In this document: in pieces, positions 42,649 through 52,698 of the stretch | How the letters are laid out: each line of letters starts with the position of its first letter | Position numbering within the stretch: position 1 is the stretch's first letter | NCBI RefSeq assembly: GCF_900102675.1 | Contig: NZ_FMYX01000001.1 | Coordinates: 62,001 to 126,000 of the forward strand | Length of the DNA stretch: 64,000 nucleotides | From: Pseudomonas guariconensis | Lineage (GTDB): Bacteria; Pseudomonadota; Gammaproteobacteria; Pseudomonadales; Pseudomonadaceae | Direction of reading: 5' to 3' | Position numbers and translations under genes: made by a program | The notes under the pieces: generated by a model | The model's database searches: none | What the model saw: the letters and a program-made list of their open reading frames with translations, nothing else | What the model was told of the DNA's origin: nothing

Positions 42649-44223
42649 TCAGTCACTGGTCATCACGCGATTGCGCCCGGCCTGCTTGGCCGCGTAGAGC
42701 GCCCGGTCGGCGCGGTTGAGGGCTTCGCTGGGCGCCTCGTTGCTGTCTGCTTCCCAACGCGCCACGCCCAGCGAGAGCGTCACCGCACCCACCGGCTCGA
42801 TGGGGGTATCCTGCACGCCCTTGCGCAAGCGCTCGGCCACGGCGAGGGCGGCTTGCAGGCTGGCGTCGGGCAGTAGCATCAAGAACTCTTCGCCGCCGGT
42901 GCGGCACAGCACATCGCCTTCCCGGCAACAGCGGCGCATCAGTTCGGTCAGTCGACGCAGCACCTGGTCGCCCACCTCATGCCCATGGCCATCGTTGACC
43001 TGCTTGAAGTGGTCGATGTCCAGTGCCACGACGCAAAAGTCACAGGCTTCAGCCTCCAGCAGCGACAGGCTGAAGTCCAGGTGGCGACGGTTGCCCAGGC
43101 CGGTGAGCGGATCGGTCTGGGCTGCCCGGTTGAGCCGGCCGATGCGCTCCTGCAACAGGTTCAAGCCAAACAGCAGCGCTCGCTTGAGCTCGGCGGCTTC
43201 GAAGTACCAGGCCTTGACCCGTTGCAAGCCCTCGGCCGTTCCGGGACGGTCCAGGGCGCGTGCACTGGCGGCCAGTTGTTGCAATGGTCGAGTGATGGCC
43301 ACGGCCAGCCACCAGAGCACCAGGCAGCCCAGCAGGGCCAGCGGCGCGGAAATGCCGACCACATCGAGTATCAGGCGCTTGAGTGGGGCGACGGTTTGCG
43401 CCAACGGCTGCTGGGCAACGATGCCCCAGCCCGTGCTGGGCACGGTGGCGAAGCCCGCCAGCATGTCCACGCCGGTGCTGTTGCGCACCTGCTGCGTGCC
43501 ATTGCCCAGGGCCTCCAGTTCATCGATCAACGCATTGCCTTGGACCACTGTGCCCACGCGCTCGGCATCCGGGTGATAGAGCAGGCGTCGGTTGCGATCG
43601 ACCACATAGAGGTAGGAGCCATCCTTGTAGAAATGCTCGCCTAGCAGGCTTTTGAGAATGTTGTGCTCGCGCAGGTACAGCGTGCCGCCTACATAACCAA
43701 GGTAGCCACCCTTGGCGTCGAAGATAGGTTGCGATAGCACCACTACCAGGTTGCTGGCGGTGGAAAGAAACGGCGTCGACACCAACGCGTGCCGTTCGCG
43801 CAGTGCCTGGGTGGCGCCAGGGGTCTGCAGGCGGGCACCGATCATCTTTCGCAGCGGCGCCGGTGAAATGGCCTGCAGGACGCCTTGGGCATCGACCACG
43901 AACGTCGAGTTGAAGGCGCTGCTCTGGCGCAGCAGCCGTTGGGTTTCGTTCTGCATCGCCAAAGCATCGTCGAGCTGGCGGCCCTGGACCGAAGCACTGA
44001 AGGCCAGTTGTTGCAGGGCGTTACCGAGGAACATCTCGGTGATCGAGGCCAGTTTCGCGGCGTACACCCGATTGGCTTCCAGCGCATGGTCGATCAGCAG
44101 CTGGCGCTGCACGCGGTAGCTGGCGAAGTAGCTGGTCAGCAGCATCACGGTGGCGGTGAGTGCCGCAAGTACGAGAATCAGCGTGCGCAGATCCAGGCGC
44201 AGGCCTTTCTTGGTGTGTGGCAA
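42649..44223 (-). CDS. Membrane diguanylate cyclase with dCache sensor
   Basis: A 524-residue protein that makes c-di-GMP. A first helix lies at about residues 14-33 and a second at about 285-312. Between them is a periplasmic Cache sensor (FYKDGSYLYVVDRNRRLLYHPD, GWGIVAQQPL). A HAMP-like linker follows, then GGDEF with TGGEEF intact and the RxxD inhibitory site REGD five residues before it. The start codon is TTG at 44223, with AGAGG 6 bases upstream. A downstream ATG is not obvious. The Cache ligand, often an amino acid or carboxylate, is not predictable here. Confidence 0.9.
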   Translation of the reverse strand: MPHTKKGLRLDLRTLILVLAALTATVMLLTSYFASYRVQRQLLIDHALEANRVYAAKLASITEMFLGNALQQLAFSASVQGRQLDDALAMQNETQRLLRQSSAFNSTFVVDAQGVLQAISPAPLRKMIGARLQTPGATQALRERHALVSTPFLSTASNLVVVLSQPIFDAKGGYLGYVGGTLYLREHNILKSLLGEHFYKDGSYLYVVDRNRRLLYHPDAERVGTVVQGNALIDELEALGNGTQQVRNSTGVDMLAGFATVPSTGWGIVAQQPLAQTVAPLKRLILDVVGISAPLALLGCLVLWWLAVAITRPLQQLAASARALDRPGTAEGLQRVKAWYFEAAELKRALLFGLNLLQERIGRLNRAAQTDPLTGLGNRRHLDFSLSLLEAEACDFCVVALDIDHFKQVNDGHGHEVGDQVLRRLTELMRRCCREGDVLCRTGGEEFLMLLPDASLQAALAVAERLRKGVQDTPIEPVGAVTLSLGVARWEADSNEAPSEALNRADRALYAAKQAGRNRVMTSD

Positions 44224-44288
44224 TCCTGACCTCTTGGGCGGGGAAGAGAAACAACCTTACCTGTTACAGGGCTCAGTCGCAGCCGTTT

Positions 44289-44768
44289 TCACTCCTTGGA
44301 GGTTTCCAGCTCGCTCAGTTCGTCCTCGACCTGCTGCATGCGTTGCTCGGCCAGGGCCTGCACCTGCTCGTCGCTGGCGCTTTCGCGCATAAAGGCGGTC
44401 AGCTTCTCGCTAAGGCGCTTTCCTTCGTCGCTGTTTTCCAGCGCCTTGGCTTTCTGCGGATCGTGTGTGGCGGCGACGATGAGGTCGAATTCGGCATCGC
44501 TGAAGTGCTGTTCACTGTAGAGCTTGAACAGGTCCTGACGCTGGTCCTCGGCGGTGAGGTGCTTGCGCAGCACGGCCTGGATCTGTTGCTCGGACAACTG
44601 CGGATGCTTGGGTGCGAGCAGTGTGGCGATCTTCTCGATGTTGTGCTCGTAGGCTTCCTGCAGCGGCAGGTTGGCCAGGATCTTTTCTTCGCGGGTGGGT
44701 TTCTGGTCGCAGGCGGCGAGAGTGGCGAGCAGCAGCAAGGGGAGTAGCAGGCGAGGGAAGCGAGCCAT
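44289..44768 (-). CDS. Small lipoprotein of unknown function
   Basis: A 159-residue protein with a lipoprotein signal (LLLPLLLLATLAAC, Cys about residue 20). The mature part is charged and helical (EEKILANLPLQEAYEHNIEKIATLL, EQQIQAVLRKHL, then a C-terminal coiled-coil-like QVQALAEQRMQQVEDELSELE). I chose the ATG at 44768, where the signal begins, rather than 44798. It follows the diguanylate cyclase gene on the map but is transcribed first, with 65 bp between them. I do not recognise a named family. Confidence 0.75.
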   Translation of the reverse strand: MARFPRLLLPLLLLATLAACDQKPTREEKILANLPLQEAYEHNIEKIATLLAPKHPQLSEQQIQAVLRKHLTAEDQRQDLFKLYSEQHFSDAEFDLIVAATHDPQKAKALENSDEGKRLSEKLTAFMRESASDEQVQALAEQRMQQVEDELSELETSKE

Positions 44769-45010
44769 GAGGTAAGCCTTGGTCAGGTTGGACGGCAAGT
44801 GTACTTCAGAACACCGACAGGCTTTCGATCCATCGACAAGAAGGTCTGTGTCGGTCGTTCAGTCGTGCGTTGTAAGAAGGCGCTTGGTTTTCCAGGCGTT
44901 GTCTAAACACTGCGTTTTTGACAGGTCGGAGTGGCCTGGCTGAAGGTGTCCAGACCGAGGCAAAGGATGCCAACGGCTAACGAAAGGCCCTCATCACCTG
45001 GGATGCGACC

Positions 45011-45202
45011 ATGAAGAAATGCGTAGTGTATGGCGATCTGATGTCTGATCGCGCCGCAGAGCAATACCCCACGATCACCCTTTGTGACGGCTGCATCGAA
45101 GACGACCGCAAAGCCGGTGAAGCCGGCCAGATACTCTTCGTGCAGGGCGAGTCCGAGGACGGCGAGTGTGACTGGTGTGCCCGAGAACTCGGCGAATGCT
45201 GA
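45011..45202 (+). CDS. Small Cys-rich protein, possible zinc ribbon
   Basis: A 63-residue acidic protein. Two Cys pairs, CDGC and CDWC, are spaced about 28 residues apart and followed by a final Cys, which could form a zinc ribbon. The stop codon overlaps the start of the radical SAM gene (ATGCTGA, 45196-45202), so translation of the two is coupled and a shared job is likely. The ATG at 45011 has a GGGA-type ribosome site about 8 bases upstream. The 242 bp before it hold no other gene. Its function is unknown. It might deliver or hold a substrate for the radical SAM enzyme. Confidence 0.7.
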   Translation: MKKCVVYGDLMSDRAAEQYPTITLCDGCIEDDRKAGEAGQILFVQGESEDGECDWCARELGEC

Positions 45203-46566
45203 TCGGCGCGGGACGTGTACCGGTGCTGTTCGTGTCCGCCGGCCTGCTGCGCCCCAAGAAGCGGGATCACGCCCTGGCCCGTCGGCAGCTGTACCTGAAC
45301 TACGGCGCGTTAGGTCTGGCGACCCTGTGTCAGCGAAACGGTCTCGAGACCCTGTTGGTGCATGGCGAACACGAGGCTCCCGTTGCGCTCGCCGAGCGTC
45401 TTCACCGGCAAGGGTTGCTCCGGGTCGATGCGCCGTTGATGCTGTCGATGACCAGCTTCCATGCTCTGGAGTGGGCGCGCGTGTTCTGTTCTGCGGTCAA
45501 GGGCATGGAGCCACGGGTGCGTATCGTACTCGGTGGGCGATGGGTGACAGGGCCTGACCGGCAATGGCTGCACGGCAAGCTGCCGCTGGTCGATCGGATC
45601 GTTCAAGGCTTGGGTGAAGACCTGTTGCCTTCGTTGCTGGGGTTTCAGGGTGCATGGGATGGGCGGGCCGCTGGGCTCAACCATCTGCTGGTCGAGGGGT
45701 ATCGGCGTTATCAGCCCAGCATCGAGACCTCGCGCGGATGTGGCAAGGGCTGCACTTTTTGCCAAGAGCGAGACGTCCCGCTGCAAAAGCTCAAAGCCCC
45801 TGAACGGATCGCCGACGAGCTGCGCCAGCTTGCAGGCGACTATGGCGACCACGACATCCATCCGTACTTCCAGTCGTCCTTCTTCCTGCCCAACCCGCGA
45901 TGGGCCCAGGCGCTGGCCGAACAGGTCCAGCGCTGTAATGCCAGGATTCTCTGGCGCTGCGAGAGCCGGGTCGATGGCATCAAACCCGAGATAGTCCCAA
46001 GCCTGGCTGCGGCGGGCATGAAAGTCATCGACCTTGGCCTTGAGTCGGCGGCGCCCGAGCAGATCCTGGCGATGAACAAGGCCCGGGACCCGGCGCGCTA
46101 CCTAGGGGCGGCGTCAAAATTACTGCAGGCCTGTGCCCGTCACGGCATTTGGGTCAAGGTAAACGTGATGCTTTACGCCGGTGAAACGGCGCACACCCTT
46201 GAGCGGACCCGACAGTGGCTCGATGCCCATGCCCACTGCATCAAGGGCGTGTCGGTCGGGCCAGTGGTGGTCTATGGCCCGCCCAGCCATTGTTCTGAGT
46301 TTCTGACGGCACTAAGGGCACGGGGCGCGACACCTGTCGACCCAGCAAGCGCCGAGGACTATGGCATCACGCAGTTGAACCTGAGCCCTGAACTGGACGC
46401 TGAGCAGGTGGAGCGCGAGAGCCTGGCGCTGTCCAGGCGCTACATGGCAAAGCAGGATTACTTTGATCTGAAGCGCTTTTCCTATTACCCACGCGATTAC
46501 AGTGAGCAGGCGTTCGAGGCGGATGTCGCGACATCGGATGCGGCCTGCTTGCCGTTTCGGCCATAG
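45196..46566 (+). CDS. Radical SAM protein with B12-binding-like N-terminal domain
   Basis: A 456-residue iron-sulphur protein. The N-terminal 140 residues look like the Rossmann domain of B12-binding radical SAM enzymes (LNYGALGLATLCQRNGLETLLVHG, VRIVLGGRW), but they lack the DxHxxG cobalamin motif. The radical SAM core starts with the cluster motif SRGCGKGCTFCQE (CxxxCxxC at C182, C186 and C189). It continues through IDLGLESAAPEQILAMNK and GIWVKVNVMLYAGETAHTLERT, the usual barrel strands. It overlaps the Cys-rich gene and is 42 bp before the dGTPase gene. The substrate is unknown. Methylation, tRNA or nucleotide modification are all possible, and none is supported directly. Confidence 0.88.
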   Translation: MLIGAGRVPVLFVSAGLLRPKKRDHALARRQLYLNYGALGLATLCQRNGLETLLVHGEHEAPVALAERLHRQGLLRVDAPLMLSMTSFHALEWARVFCSAVKGMEPRVRIVLGGRWVTGPDRQWLHGKLPLVDRIVQGLGEDLLPSLLGFQGAWDGRAAGLNHLLVEGYRRYQPSIETSRGCGKGCTFCQERDVPLQKLKAPERIADELRQLAGDYGDHDIHPYFQSSFFLPNPRWAQALAEQVQRCNARILWRCESRVDGIKPEIVPSLAAAGMKVIDLGLESAAPEQILAMNKARDPARYLGAASKLLQACARHGIWVKVNVMLYAGETAHTLERTRQWLDAHAHCIKGVSVGPVVVYGPPSHCSEFLTALRARGATPVDPASAEDYGITQLNLSPELDAEQVERESLALSRRYMAKQDYFDLKRFSYYPRDYSEQAFEADVATSDAACLPFRP

Positions 46567-46608
46567 CGGCCACGATGAGACTTACGTACAACCGAGGAAA
46601 GGGATGAC

Positions 46609-47829
46609 ATGTACGACAGCGATGTAAAGGCCTACGCCAAGGAACAAGAAATCGAAGCTGCAAAACTGGAGTACCGAGTCTTCGTCCATGACGATGGACG
46701 ATCCAATGGGCGTCAGGAACTCATGCGCGACTATGCCAGGGTCCTGTACTCCTCTTCCTTCCGGCGCTTGCAAGGCAAGATGCAACTGCTGGGTATCGAC
46801 GCCGGGCGCTTCAACCGCAATCGCCTCACCCACAGCCTGGAGGTCGCACAGATCGCGCGTTCGATAGCCATTGACCTGGCGCTCAATGACACTGTCGTCG
46901 CCGAGACTGCAGCGCTGGCCCATGACATCGGCAACCCGCCATTCGGGCACCATGGAGAAAAAGTGCTCAACGAACTGTGTGGCGACTGTGGCGGATATGA
47001 AGGCAATGCCCAGGCCTTTCGTATTCTGCGTACCCTGGAGCGCAAGCATCATTTGTACGACGGGCTCAACCTCAATGTCCGTACGCTGATGGCGGTGACC
47101 AAGTACTTTCATCGCCGGGAGGACAATCCGGCGAAGTTCCTCTACGACGAGGACTACCAGTTCCTCTGTGCCGAACTGGCGAAGCAGGGTTTCGAAGGCA
47201 GCAAAAGCATCGACGCCCAGATCATGGACCTTGCCGATGAAATCGCCTATGCCGCCCATGATCTGGAGGACGCCTTGAGTTTTGGTCTGATCAGCCTGGG
47301 AGAGATCCTGCACGAGTTCAAGATCAGCGACACCTTCGCCGAGGCGTATCCAATGATGGAGCAACTGGCGCAGGCGGTGCAGAACGATGCGATGTGCTCG
47401 CATCGACTGGGGTCGTCGGAAGAGTACGCCATGGTGTTGAAGAAGGAGCTGACCTCCAAGATCGTCAACACGCTGTGTTCGGACATCGGCCTGGTGGATG
47501 GCAAACTCGGTTACACGCGTTATGCCAAGTTGGCGGAGGGCCTCAAGAAACTCTTGTTCAAGGCCATCCTGCGCAAGAAAGACGTACAGCTCTACGAAAA
47601 ACGAGGCGAGCAGGTGATCAAGGGGCTGTTCGAGGTGTACAGCGATGAGCGTTATAACGAGAAAAACAGGTTGCTGCCGCCGGAGCTTCGCTCACTCAAG
47701 GCGGACAGGCACAGGCTGATCATCGACTACATCGCAGGCATGATGGACCTGTACGCCATCCAGGAATACGAGCGCTATTTTGGCAAAGGCAGTCTGGATC
47801 GCTACTATTTCGGCGAGCGCCGACCCTAG
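46609..47829 (+). CDS. dGTPase / HD-domain dNTP triphosphohydrolase
   Basis: A 406-residue HD-superfamily enzyme expected to cut dGTP or other dNTPs to nucleoside and tripolyphosphate. The metal ligands are visible: H75 (NRLTHSLEV), H105 and D106 (AHDIGNPPFGHHGE), and D210 (DLADEIAYAAHD). The YARVLYSSSFRRLQGKMQL start and the C-terminal RLIIDYIAGMMD agree with dGTPase-like proteins. AGGAAAGG lies about 8 bases before the ATG. It follows the Cys-rich and radical SAM genes in the same direction. Related dNTPases serve housekeeping or anti-phage nucleotide depletion. Which applies here is open. Confidence 0.92.
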   Translation: MYDSDVKAYAKEQEIEAAKLEYRVFVHDDGRSNGRQELMRDYARVLYSSSFRRLQGKMQLLGIDAGRFNRNRLTHSLEVAQIARSIAIDLALNDTVVAETAALAHDIGNPPFGHHGEKVLNELCGDCGGYEGNAQAFRILRTLERKHHLYDGLNLNVRTLMAVTKYFHRREDNPAKFLYDEDYQFLCAELAKQGFEGSKSIDAQIMDLADEIAYAAHDLEDALSFGLISLGEILHEFKISDTFAEAYPMMEQLAQAVQNDAMCSHRLGSSEEYAMVLKKELTSKIVNTLCSDIGLVDGKLGYTRYAKLAEGLKKLLFKAILRKKDVQLYEKRGEQVIKGLFEVYSDERYNEKNRLLPPELRSLKADRHRLIIDYIAGMMDLYAIQEYERYFGKGSLDRYYFGERRP

Positions 47830-47843
47830 GGCGGCGCCTGCGC

Positions 47844-48194
47844 TCAAGGCGTTCCCAGTATCCCCATCACCTTGTCGCGCAACTGATCGATACCAAAGGG
47901 CTTGCCAATCAGGTGCATGCCCTGCGGTACATCGAAGCTCTCGGCAAAACCACTGGCAAACAGCACGGGCAGCGCTGGACGCAGTGCTCGGGCCTTGGCT
48001 GCCAGTTCCTCGCCGCGCATGTCCGGCAGGCCTACATCGGTCATCAGTAGTGCCAATGGCTGGTTGGCGTCCTCGAGGATCTTCAAGGCCGCGGTGGCGT
48101 TCTCGGCTTCGATGGCGGTGTAGCCCAGTTCGTCGAGCACTTCGACCATCAACATCCGAACGATGTCGTCGTCTTCGACTACCAGAAGTTGCAT
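47844..48194 (-). CDS. Single-domain response regulator
   Basis: A 116-residue receiver domain with no output domain. It has VEDDD at the start, the phospho-acceptor Asp in ALLMTDVGLPDMRGEEL, and LIGKPF with the conserved Lys. I chose the ATG at 48194, with AGGA about 7 bases upstream. The frame reaching 48263 adds a tail not seen in receivers. It diverges from the large hybrid kinase operon and may relay phosphate from it. Its end lies 14 bp from that of the converging dGTPase gene. Confidence 0.9.
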   Translation of the reverse strand: MQLLVVEDDDIVRMLMVEVLDELGYTAIEAENATAALKILEDANQPLALLMTDVGLPDMRGEELAAKARALRPALPVLFASGFAESFDVPQGMHLIGKPFGIDQLRDKVMGILGTP

Positions 48195-48424
48195 GGGGGC
48201 GTCCTGTTCAGATGGGTTGTCCTTACTTGTGTGGGTGCGTACGTTGCAGAAGTTCCCCAGCATAACGGCCCCTGTCGATCGATGGAACGATTGGCGCCAG
48301 CAACCTTCAAATACTGGCTAACTGCCCTGTCAGAGCGGGCAAAGCTGGTTAGACTCGCTATAGCGTCCGCCTTGCGTAGTGGCCGCGATCCTTTCAATGG
48401 ACTTTTTTACCCGGGCGTTTTCAG

Positions 48425-51400
48425 ATGATTCAAGCAGCCTCGATGGATCAACAGAGCTTTCGCAAACTGTTGAGCCGCAACGTAGGGCTCCCCCTGGGGG
48501 TAGGCCTGCTGGGCGCCGTGGCTTTCGTCGCGGTGATCAACTACCTGCTCTCGGCCATGCAATGGGTCGAGCACACCGATCGGGTGATCGGCAATGCCAA
48601 CGAAACCGTCAAACTGTCGATCGACATGGAAACGGGTATGCGCGGGTTCCTGATCACCGGGGACGAGCGCTTCCTCGACCCCTACGAAGTGGCCAAGCCT
48701 CGCATTTTCACGAGTCTGAAGGCCTTGCGAGCGATGGTGCAGGACAACCCGCAACAGACAGAGCGCATTGACCGCCTGGTGGCCCTGCAACAGGCCTGGA
48801 ACGATTTCAGCAGCCAAATGATCGCCTCGCGGCGCAACCAGGGCGATTACCAGACTTCCATAGGCAATGGCCGCGGAAAGCGCTTGACCGATGAAATCCG
48901 CAAGGAGTTCGACGATTTCATTGTCACCGAGCAGCAACTGCGCATGGCGCGCAACGAGAAGGTCAACAGTGTCACGGTCTGGGCGATCACGGCCTTTGTG
49001 TTGTTCATCGTCACGCTCAGTGCCTTGCTGGCGTATCTTGGCCGTCGCGACCTGCTGCTGCTGTCGAACAGCTACGTGGACAACTTGCAGGCCCAGCGCC
49101 GCGCCACCGAGCGCCTGGAGCACCAGGCATGGCTGCGCAGCGGCCAGACCCAGCTCGCCGAACAGGTCCTGGGCCAACTGACCCTGGCGATGCTCGGCGA
49201 CAATATCCTGCGCTTTTTCGCCAGTTACCTGGGCAGCGTGGTGGGGGCCTTCCATGTACGCGATGAACAAGGGCAACTGGTGCGTGTGGCCAGCTACGGC
49301 CTGGACACCGAACAGGCCCAAGGGCCATTGACCGCTGGTCAGGGGGGCCTGTTGGACGAGGCGGTCCGTCAACGGGCGCCGTTGCGCCTGGACAACCTGC
49401 CTGAGGACTACCTGCGGCTGAGCTCGAGCCTGGGCAGCGGTCTGCCACGCAGTGCCTTGCTGCTGCCGACCCACGACGATGGTCAGGTCAATGGCGTGTT
49501 GGAGCTGGGGTTCCTGCGGCCTTTGCAGGAGCGCGATGTGGAGCTGCTGCAGCAAGTGGCGGGCAGCCTGGGCATCAGCATAGAAAGCGCACGCTACCGA
49601 CATCGCCTGCAGCAGGTACTGGCCGAGACGCAACAGCTCAACGAAGAGCTGCAAGTGCAGCAGGAAGAGCTCAAGACCGCCAACGAGGAGCTTGAGGAGC
49701 AGTCCCGCGTACTCAAGGAGTCCCAGGCGCATCTGGAGATTCAACAGGCGGAGCTTGAGCAGACCAACGAGCAGTTGGCCGAGCGCACCGATGCCCTGGG
49801 CCGCAAGAATGGCGAGCTCAATCAGGCGCAGTTGGAGCTGCAGGCCCGAGCCGAGGATTTACAGCGCACCAATCGTTACAAGTCCGAGTTTCTCGCCAAC
49901 ATGTCCCACGAACTGCGCACGCCGCTCAACAGCTCGTTGATCCTGGCCAAATTGCTGGCCGAGAACGCGCAGGGCAATTTGAGCAGCGAACAGGTCAAGT
50001 TCGCCGAATCCATCTATTCAGCGGGCAACGACTTGCTCAATCTGATCAACGATATTCTCGACATTGCCAAGGTCGAGGCGGGCAAGCTCGAAGTGCGGCC
50101 ACAGGTCACCCAGGTCGATAGCCTGGCCGATGGCTTGCGCAGCTTGTTCCAGCCGCTTGCCCAGGACAAAGGCTTGGCGTTCGACGTACGACTTGAGCCG
50201 GGGGTACCGGCAACGCTGCTCACCGACCGTCAGCGCCTGGAGCAGATCCTGAAGAACCTGCTGTCCAACGCCATCAAGTTCACCGAGCACGGAAAGGTCA
50301 GCCTGACCATCGACCAGCAGCAGGACCGTAGTGTCGTCTTCACAGTCCGTGACACCGGCATCGGCATCGCGACCGACCAGCACCAGGCGATCTTCGACGC
50401 CTTCCATCAGGTCGATGGCACCAGTAACCGCCGTTACGGCGGCACCGGTCTGGGGCTGTCGATCTCTCGTGACCTGGCGCGGTTGCTGGGCGGGCAGATC
50501 AAGGTCGAGAGCGCGCCAGGGCAGGGCAGCGCGTTCAGTCTTGTCCTGCCCGAGCAGCTCGAAGCCGATGAGGTAGGACCCTCTGCGCCGCGGGTGAGCG
50601 CGCCGGCGCCGACGCCACCGGCAACGCTGCCTGCCGCGCCGCCACCTGCCAAGGCACCGGCTTTTGCCGATGACCGCGAGCAGGCGCCGTTCGCCAACCG
50701 CTGCATCCTGGTGGTGGAGGACGAGCCAAGTTTCGCCCGTATCCTCTATGACCTTGCCCATGAACTGGGGTACAGCTGCCTGGTGGCCCAAGGGGCCGAC
50801 GAGGGTTACGCGTTGGCCGCCCAGTACACGCCGGATGCCATTTTGCTGGACATGCGCCTGCCCGATCATTCGGGGCTGACGGTGCTGCAACGGCTCAAGG
50901 AACAGGCCAGCACCCGGCACATCCCGGTGCATGTCATCTCGGTGGAGGATCGCATCGAGGCGGCCATGCACATGGGCGCGGTGGGTTATGCAGTCAAACC
51001 GGCCAGCCGTGAGGAACTCAAGGCGGTGTTCGGTCGCCTGGAAGCCAAACTCACCCAGAAGCTCAAGCACATCCTGCTGGTGGAGGACGATGATCTGCAG
51101 CGCGAGAGCATCGCCCGCCTGATCGGCGATGAGGATGTCGAGATCACTGCAGTGGCTCTGGCACAGGATGCCCTGGCGCTGCTTCGCGAAAACATCTACG
51201 ACTGCATGATCATCGACCTCAAGCTGCCGGACATGCTTGGCAACGAGTTGCTCAAGCGCATGACGTCCGAGACGATCCGGTCCTTCCCGCCCGTGATCGT
51301 CTACACCGGGCGCAACCTCACCCGTGAGGAGGAGGCGGACCTGCTCAAGTACTCGCGCTCGATCATCATCAAAGGCGCACGCTCGCCTGAACGGCTGCTC

Positions 51401-51880
51401 GATGAGGTCACGCTGTTCCTGCACAAGGTCGAATCGCAGCTCTCCCATGAGCGCCAGCGCATGCTCAAGACCGCACGCAGTCGTGACAAAGTGTTCGAAG
51501 GGCGCAAGATCCTTTTGGTGGACGATGATGTGCGCAATATCTTCGCCTTGACCAGCGCCCTTGAGCATAAGGGCGCCATCGTCGAGATCGGTCGCAATGG
51601 GCATGAGGCCATCGAGCGTCTGGAGCAGCACCCGGACATCGACCTGGTGCTCATGGACGTGATGATGCCCGGGATGGACGGCTACGAGGCCACTCGGTTG
51701 ATCCGCCAGCAAGCGCGCTGGCGCAAGTTGCCGATCATCGCCGTGACCGCCAAGGCCATGAAGGACGACCAGCAACGCTGCCTGCAGGCTGGCGCCAATG
51801 ATTACCTGGCCAAACCGATCGAACTGGACCGATTGTTCTCACTGATCCGTGTATGGCTGCCGCAACTGGAGCGAATTTGA
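48425..51880 (+). CDS. Hybrid histidine kinase, CHASE3-GAF-HK-REC-REC-REC
   Basis: A signalling protein of 1151 residues. TM1 lies at about 22-45. A CHASE3 domain covers about 45-180 ([27 protein letters not shown]). TM2 is at about 187-207 and GAF at about 240-390. A long coiled coil (about 395-490) leads into HisKA with H495 in [13 protein letters not shown] and HATPase_c ending in [10 protein letters not shown] proline/alanine linker follows. The three receivers have phospho-acceptors at D809 (LLDMRLPD), D931 (IIDLKLPD) and D1078 (LMDVMMPG), all intact. The next gene starts inside its stop (TTGA). Such CHASE3 hybrids often feed c-di-GMP or biofilm decisions. The input is unknown. Confidence 0.93.
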   Translation: MIQAASMDQQSFRKLLSRNVGLPLGVGLLGAVAFVAVINYLLSAMQWVEHTDRVIGNANETVKLSIDMETGMRGFLITGDERFLDPYEVAKPRIFTSLKALRAMVQDNPQQTERIDRLVALQQAWNDFSSQMIASRRNQGDYQTSIGNGRGKRLTDEIRKEFDDFIVTEQQLRMARNEKVNSVTVWAITAFVLFIVTLSALLAYLGRRDLLLLSNSYVDNLQAQRRATERLEHQAWLRSGQTQLAEQVLGQLTLAMLGDNILRFFASYLGSVVGAFHVRDEQGQLVRVASYGLDTEQAQGPLTAGQGGLLDEAVRQRAPLRLDNLPEDYLRLSSSLGSGLPRSALLLPTHDDGQVNGVLELGFLRPLQERDVELLQQVAGSLGISIESARYRHRLQQVLAETQQLNEELQVQQEELKTANEELEEQSRVLKESQAHLEIQQAELEQTNEQLAERTDALGRKNGELNQAQLELQARAEDLQRTNRYKSEFLANMSHELRTPLNSSLILAKLLAENAQGNLSSEQVKFAESIYSAGNDLLNLINDILDIAKVEAGKLEVRPQVTQVDSLADGLRSLFQPLAQDKGLAFDVRLEPGVPATLLTDRQRLEQILKNLLSNAIKFTEHGKVSLTIDQQQDRSVVFTVRDTGIGIATDQHQAIFDAFHQVDGTSNRRYGGTGLGLSISRDLARLLGGQIKVESAPGQGSAFSLVLPEQLEADEVGPSAPRVSAPAPTPPATLPAAPPPAKAPAFADDREQAPFANRCILVVEDEPSFARILYDLAHELGYSCLVAQGADEGYALAAQYTPDAILLDMRLPDHSGLTVLQRLKEQASTRHIPVHVISVEDRIEAAMHMGAVGYAVKPASREELKAVFGRLEAKLTQKLKHILLVEDDDLQRESIARLIGDEDVEITAVALAQDALALLRENIYDCMIIDLKLPDMLGNELLKRMTSETIRSFPPVIVYTGRNLTREEEADLLKYSRSIIIKGARSPERLLDEVTLFLHKVESQLSHERQRMLKTARSRDKVFEGRKILLVDDDVRNIFALTSALEHKGAIVEIGRNGHEAIERLEQHPDIDLVLMDVMMPGMDGYEATRLIRQQARWRKLPIIAVTAKAMKDDQQRCLQAGANDYLAKPIELDRLFSLIRVWLPQLERI

Positions 51881-52698
51881 GTAACGAACGCAACACCGAT
51901 ATCGAGATCCGGCTGTTGATCGAGGCGATCTACCTCAAGTACAGCTACGATTTTCGCGATTATTCCGGCGCTTCGATCAAGCGCCGGATCCTGCACGCCG
52001 TGCGCCAGTTCGATTGCCGCACGGTATCGGCCTTGCAGGAGCGGGTCTTGCACGATCCGGCAGCATTCATGCAGTTGCTGCAGTTCCTGACGATTCCGGT
52101 CAGTGAGATGTTCCGCGATCCTGAGCACTTTCTGGCCGTGCGCAGGGAGGTGGTACCGCTGCTGCGCACCTGGCCGTCGCTCAAGGTCTGGATCGCCGGT
52201 TGCAGCACGGGTGAGGAGGTCTACTCGATGGCGATCCTGCTGCGCGAGGAGGGTTTGCTGGAGCGCACCATCCTCTATGCCACCGACATCAACCCCCATT
52301 CACTGGAAAAAGCCAAGCAGGGTATCTACCCCCTGAAGGCCATGCAGACCTACGCCGAGAACTACCGCAAGGCTGGAGGACGCCGGGACTTGTCCGAGTA
52401 CTACACGGCCGCCTACGGCAACGCGATCATTGATAGCAGCCTGCGCGAGAACGTGACTTTCGCCGACCATAGCCTGGCCACCGACAGTGTGTTTTCCGAA
52501 ACCCAATTGGTGTCGTGCCGCAATGTCCTGATCTATTTCAACAAGGCGCTGCAGGATCGCGCCTTGGGCCTGTTCCATGAGTCCTTGTGCCATCGTGGGT
52601 TCCTGGTACTCGGCAGCAAGGAGTCCTTGGATTTTTCCGCCTACAGCGAGCGCTTCGAAGCGCTCGTGCGGCCTGAACGGATCTATCGCAAGTCATGA
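51877..52698 (+). CDS. CheR-type methyltransferase
   Basis: A SAM-dependent protein-glutamate methyltransferase of 273 residues. The N-terminal helical domain contains DFRDYSGASIKRRILHAVRQF. The catalytic domain has IAGCSTGEEVYSMAILL for SAM binding and SCRNVLIYFNKALQDR. The TTG at 51877 overlaps the upstream stop and has GGAG 5 bases before it. An in-frame ATG at 51853 is the alternative. No chemoreceptor or CheA/CheW is encoded nearby, so the target may be the kinase operon itself or a distant receptor. Confidence 0.9.
   Translation: MSNERNTDIEIRLLIEAIYLKYSYDFRDYSGASIKRRILHAVRQFDCRTVSALQERVLHDPAAFMQLLQFLTIPVSEMFRDPEHFLAVRREVVPLLRTWPSLKVWIAGCSTGEEVYSMAILLREEGLLERTILYATDINPHSLEKAKQGIYPLKAMQTYAENYRKAGGRRDLSEYYTAAYGNAIIDSSLRENVTFADHSLATDSVFSETQLVSCRNVLIYFNKALQDRALGLFHESLCHRGFLVLGSKESLDFSAYSERFEALVRPERIYRKS

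Noticed and set aside
45011..47829. The cassette as an established anti-phage system
   Set aside because: The dGTPase alone is not proof, the radical SAM protein does not look like viperin, and no other defence or mobile genes surround it. It is kept only as a hypothesis in the findings.
50018..51775. Open frame of 585 codons on the minus strand
   Set aside because: Antisense to the triple-receiver kinase, whose three phospho-acceptor Asp residues fix the true frame.
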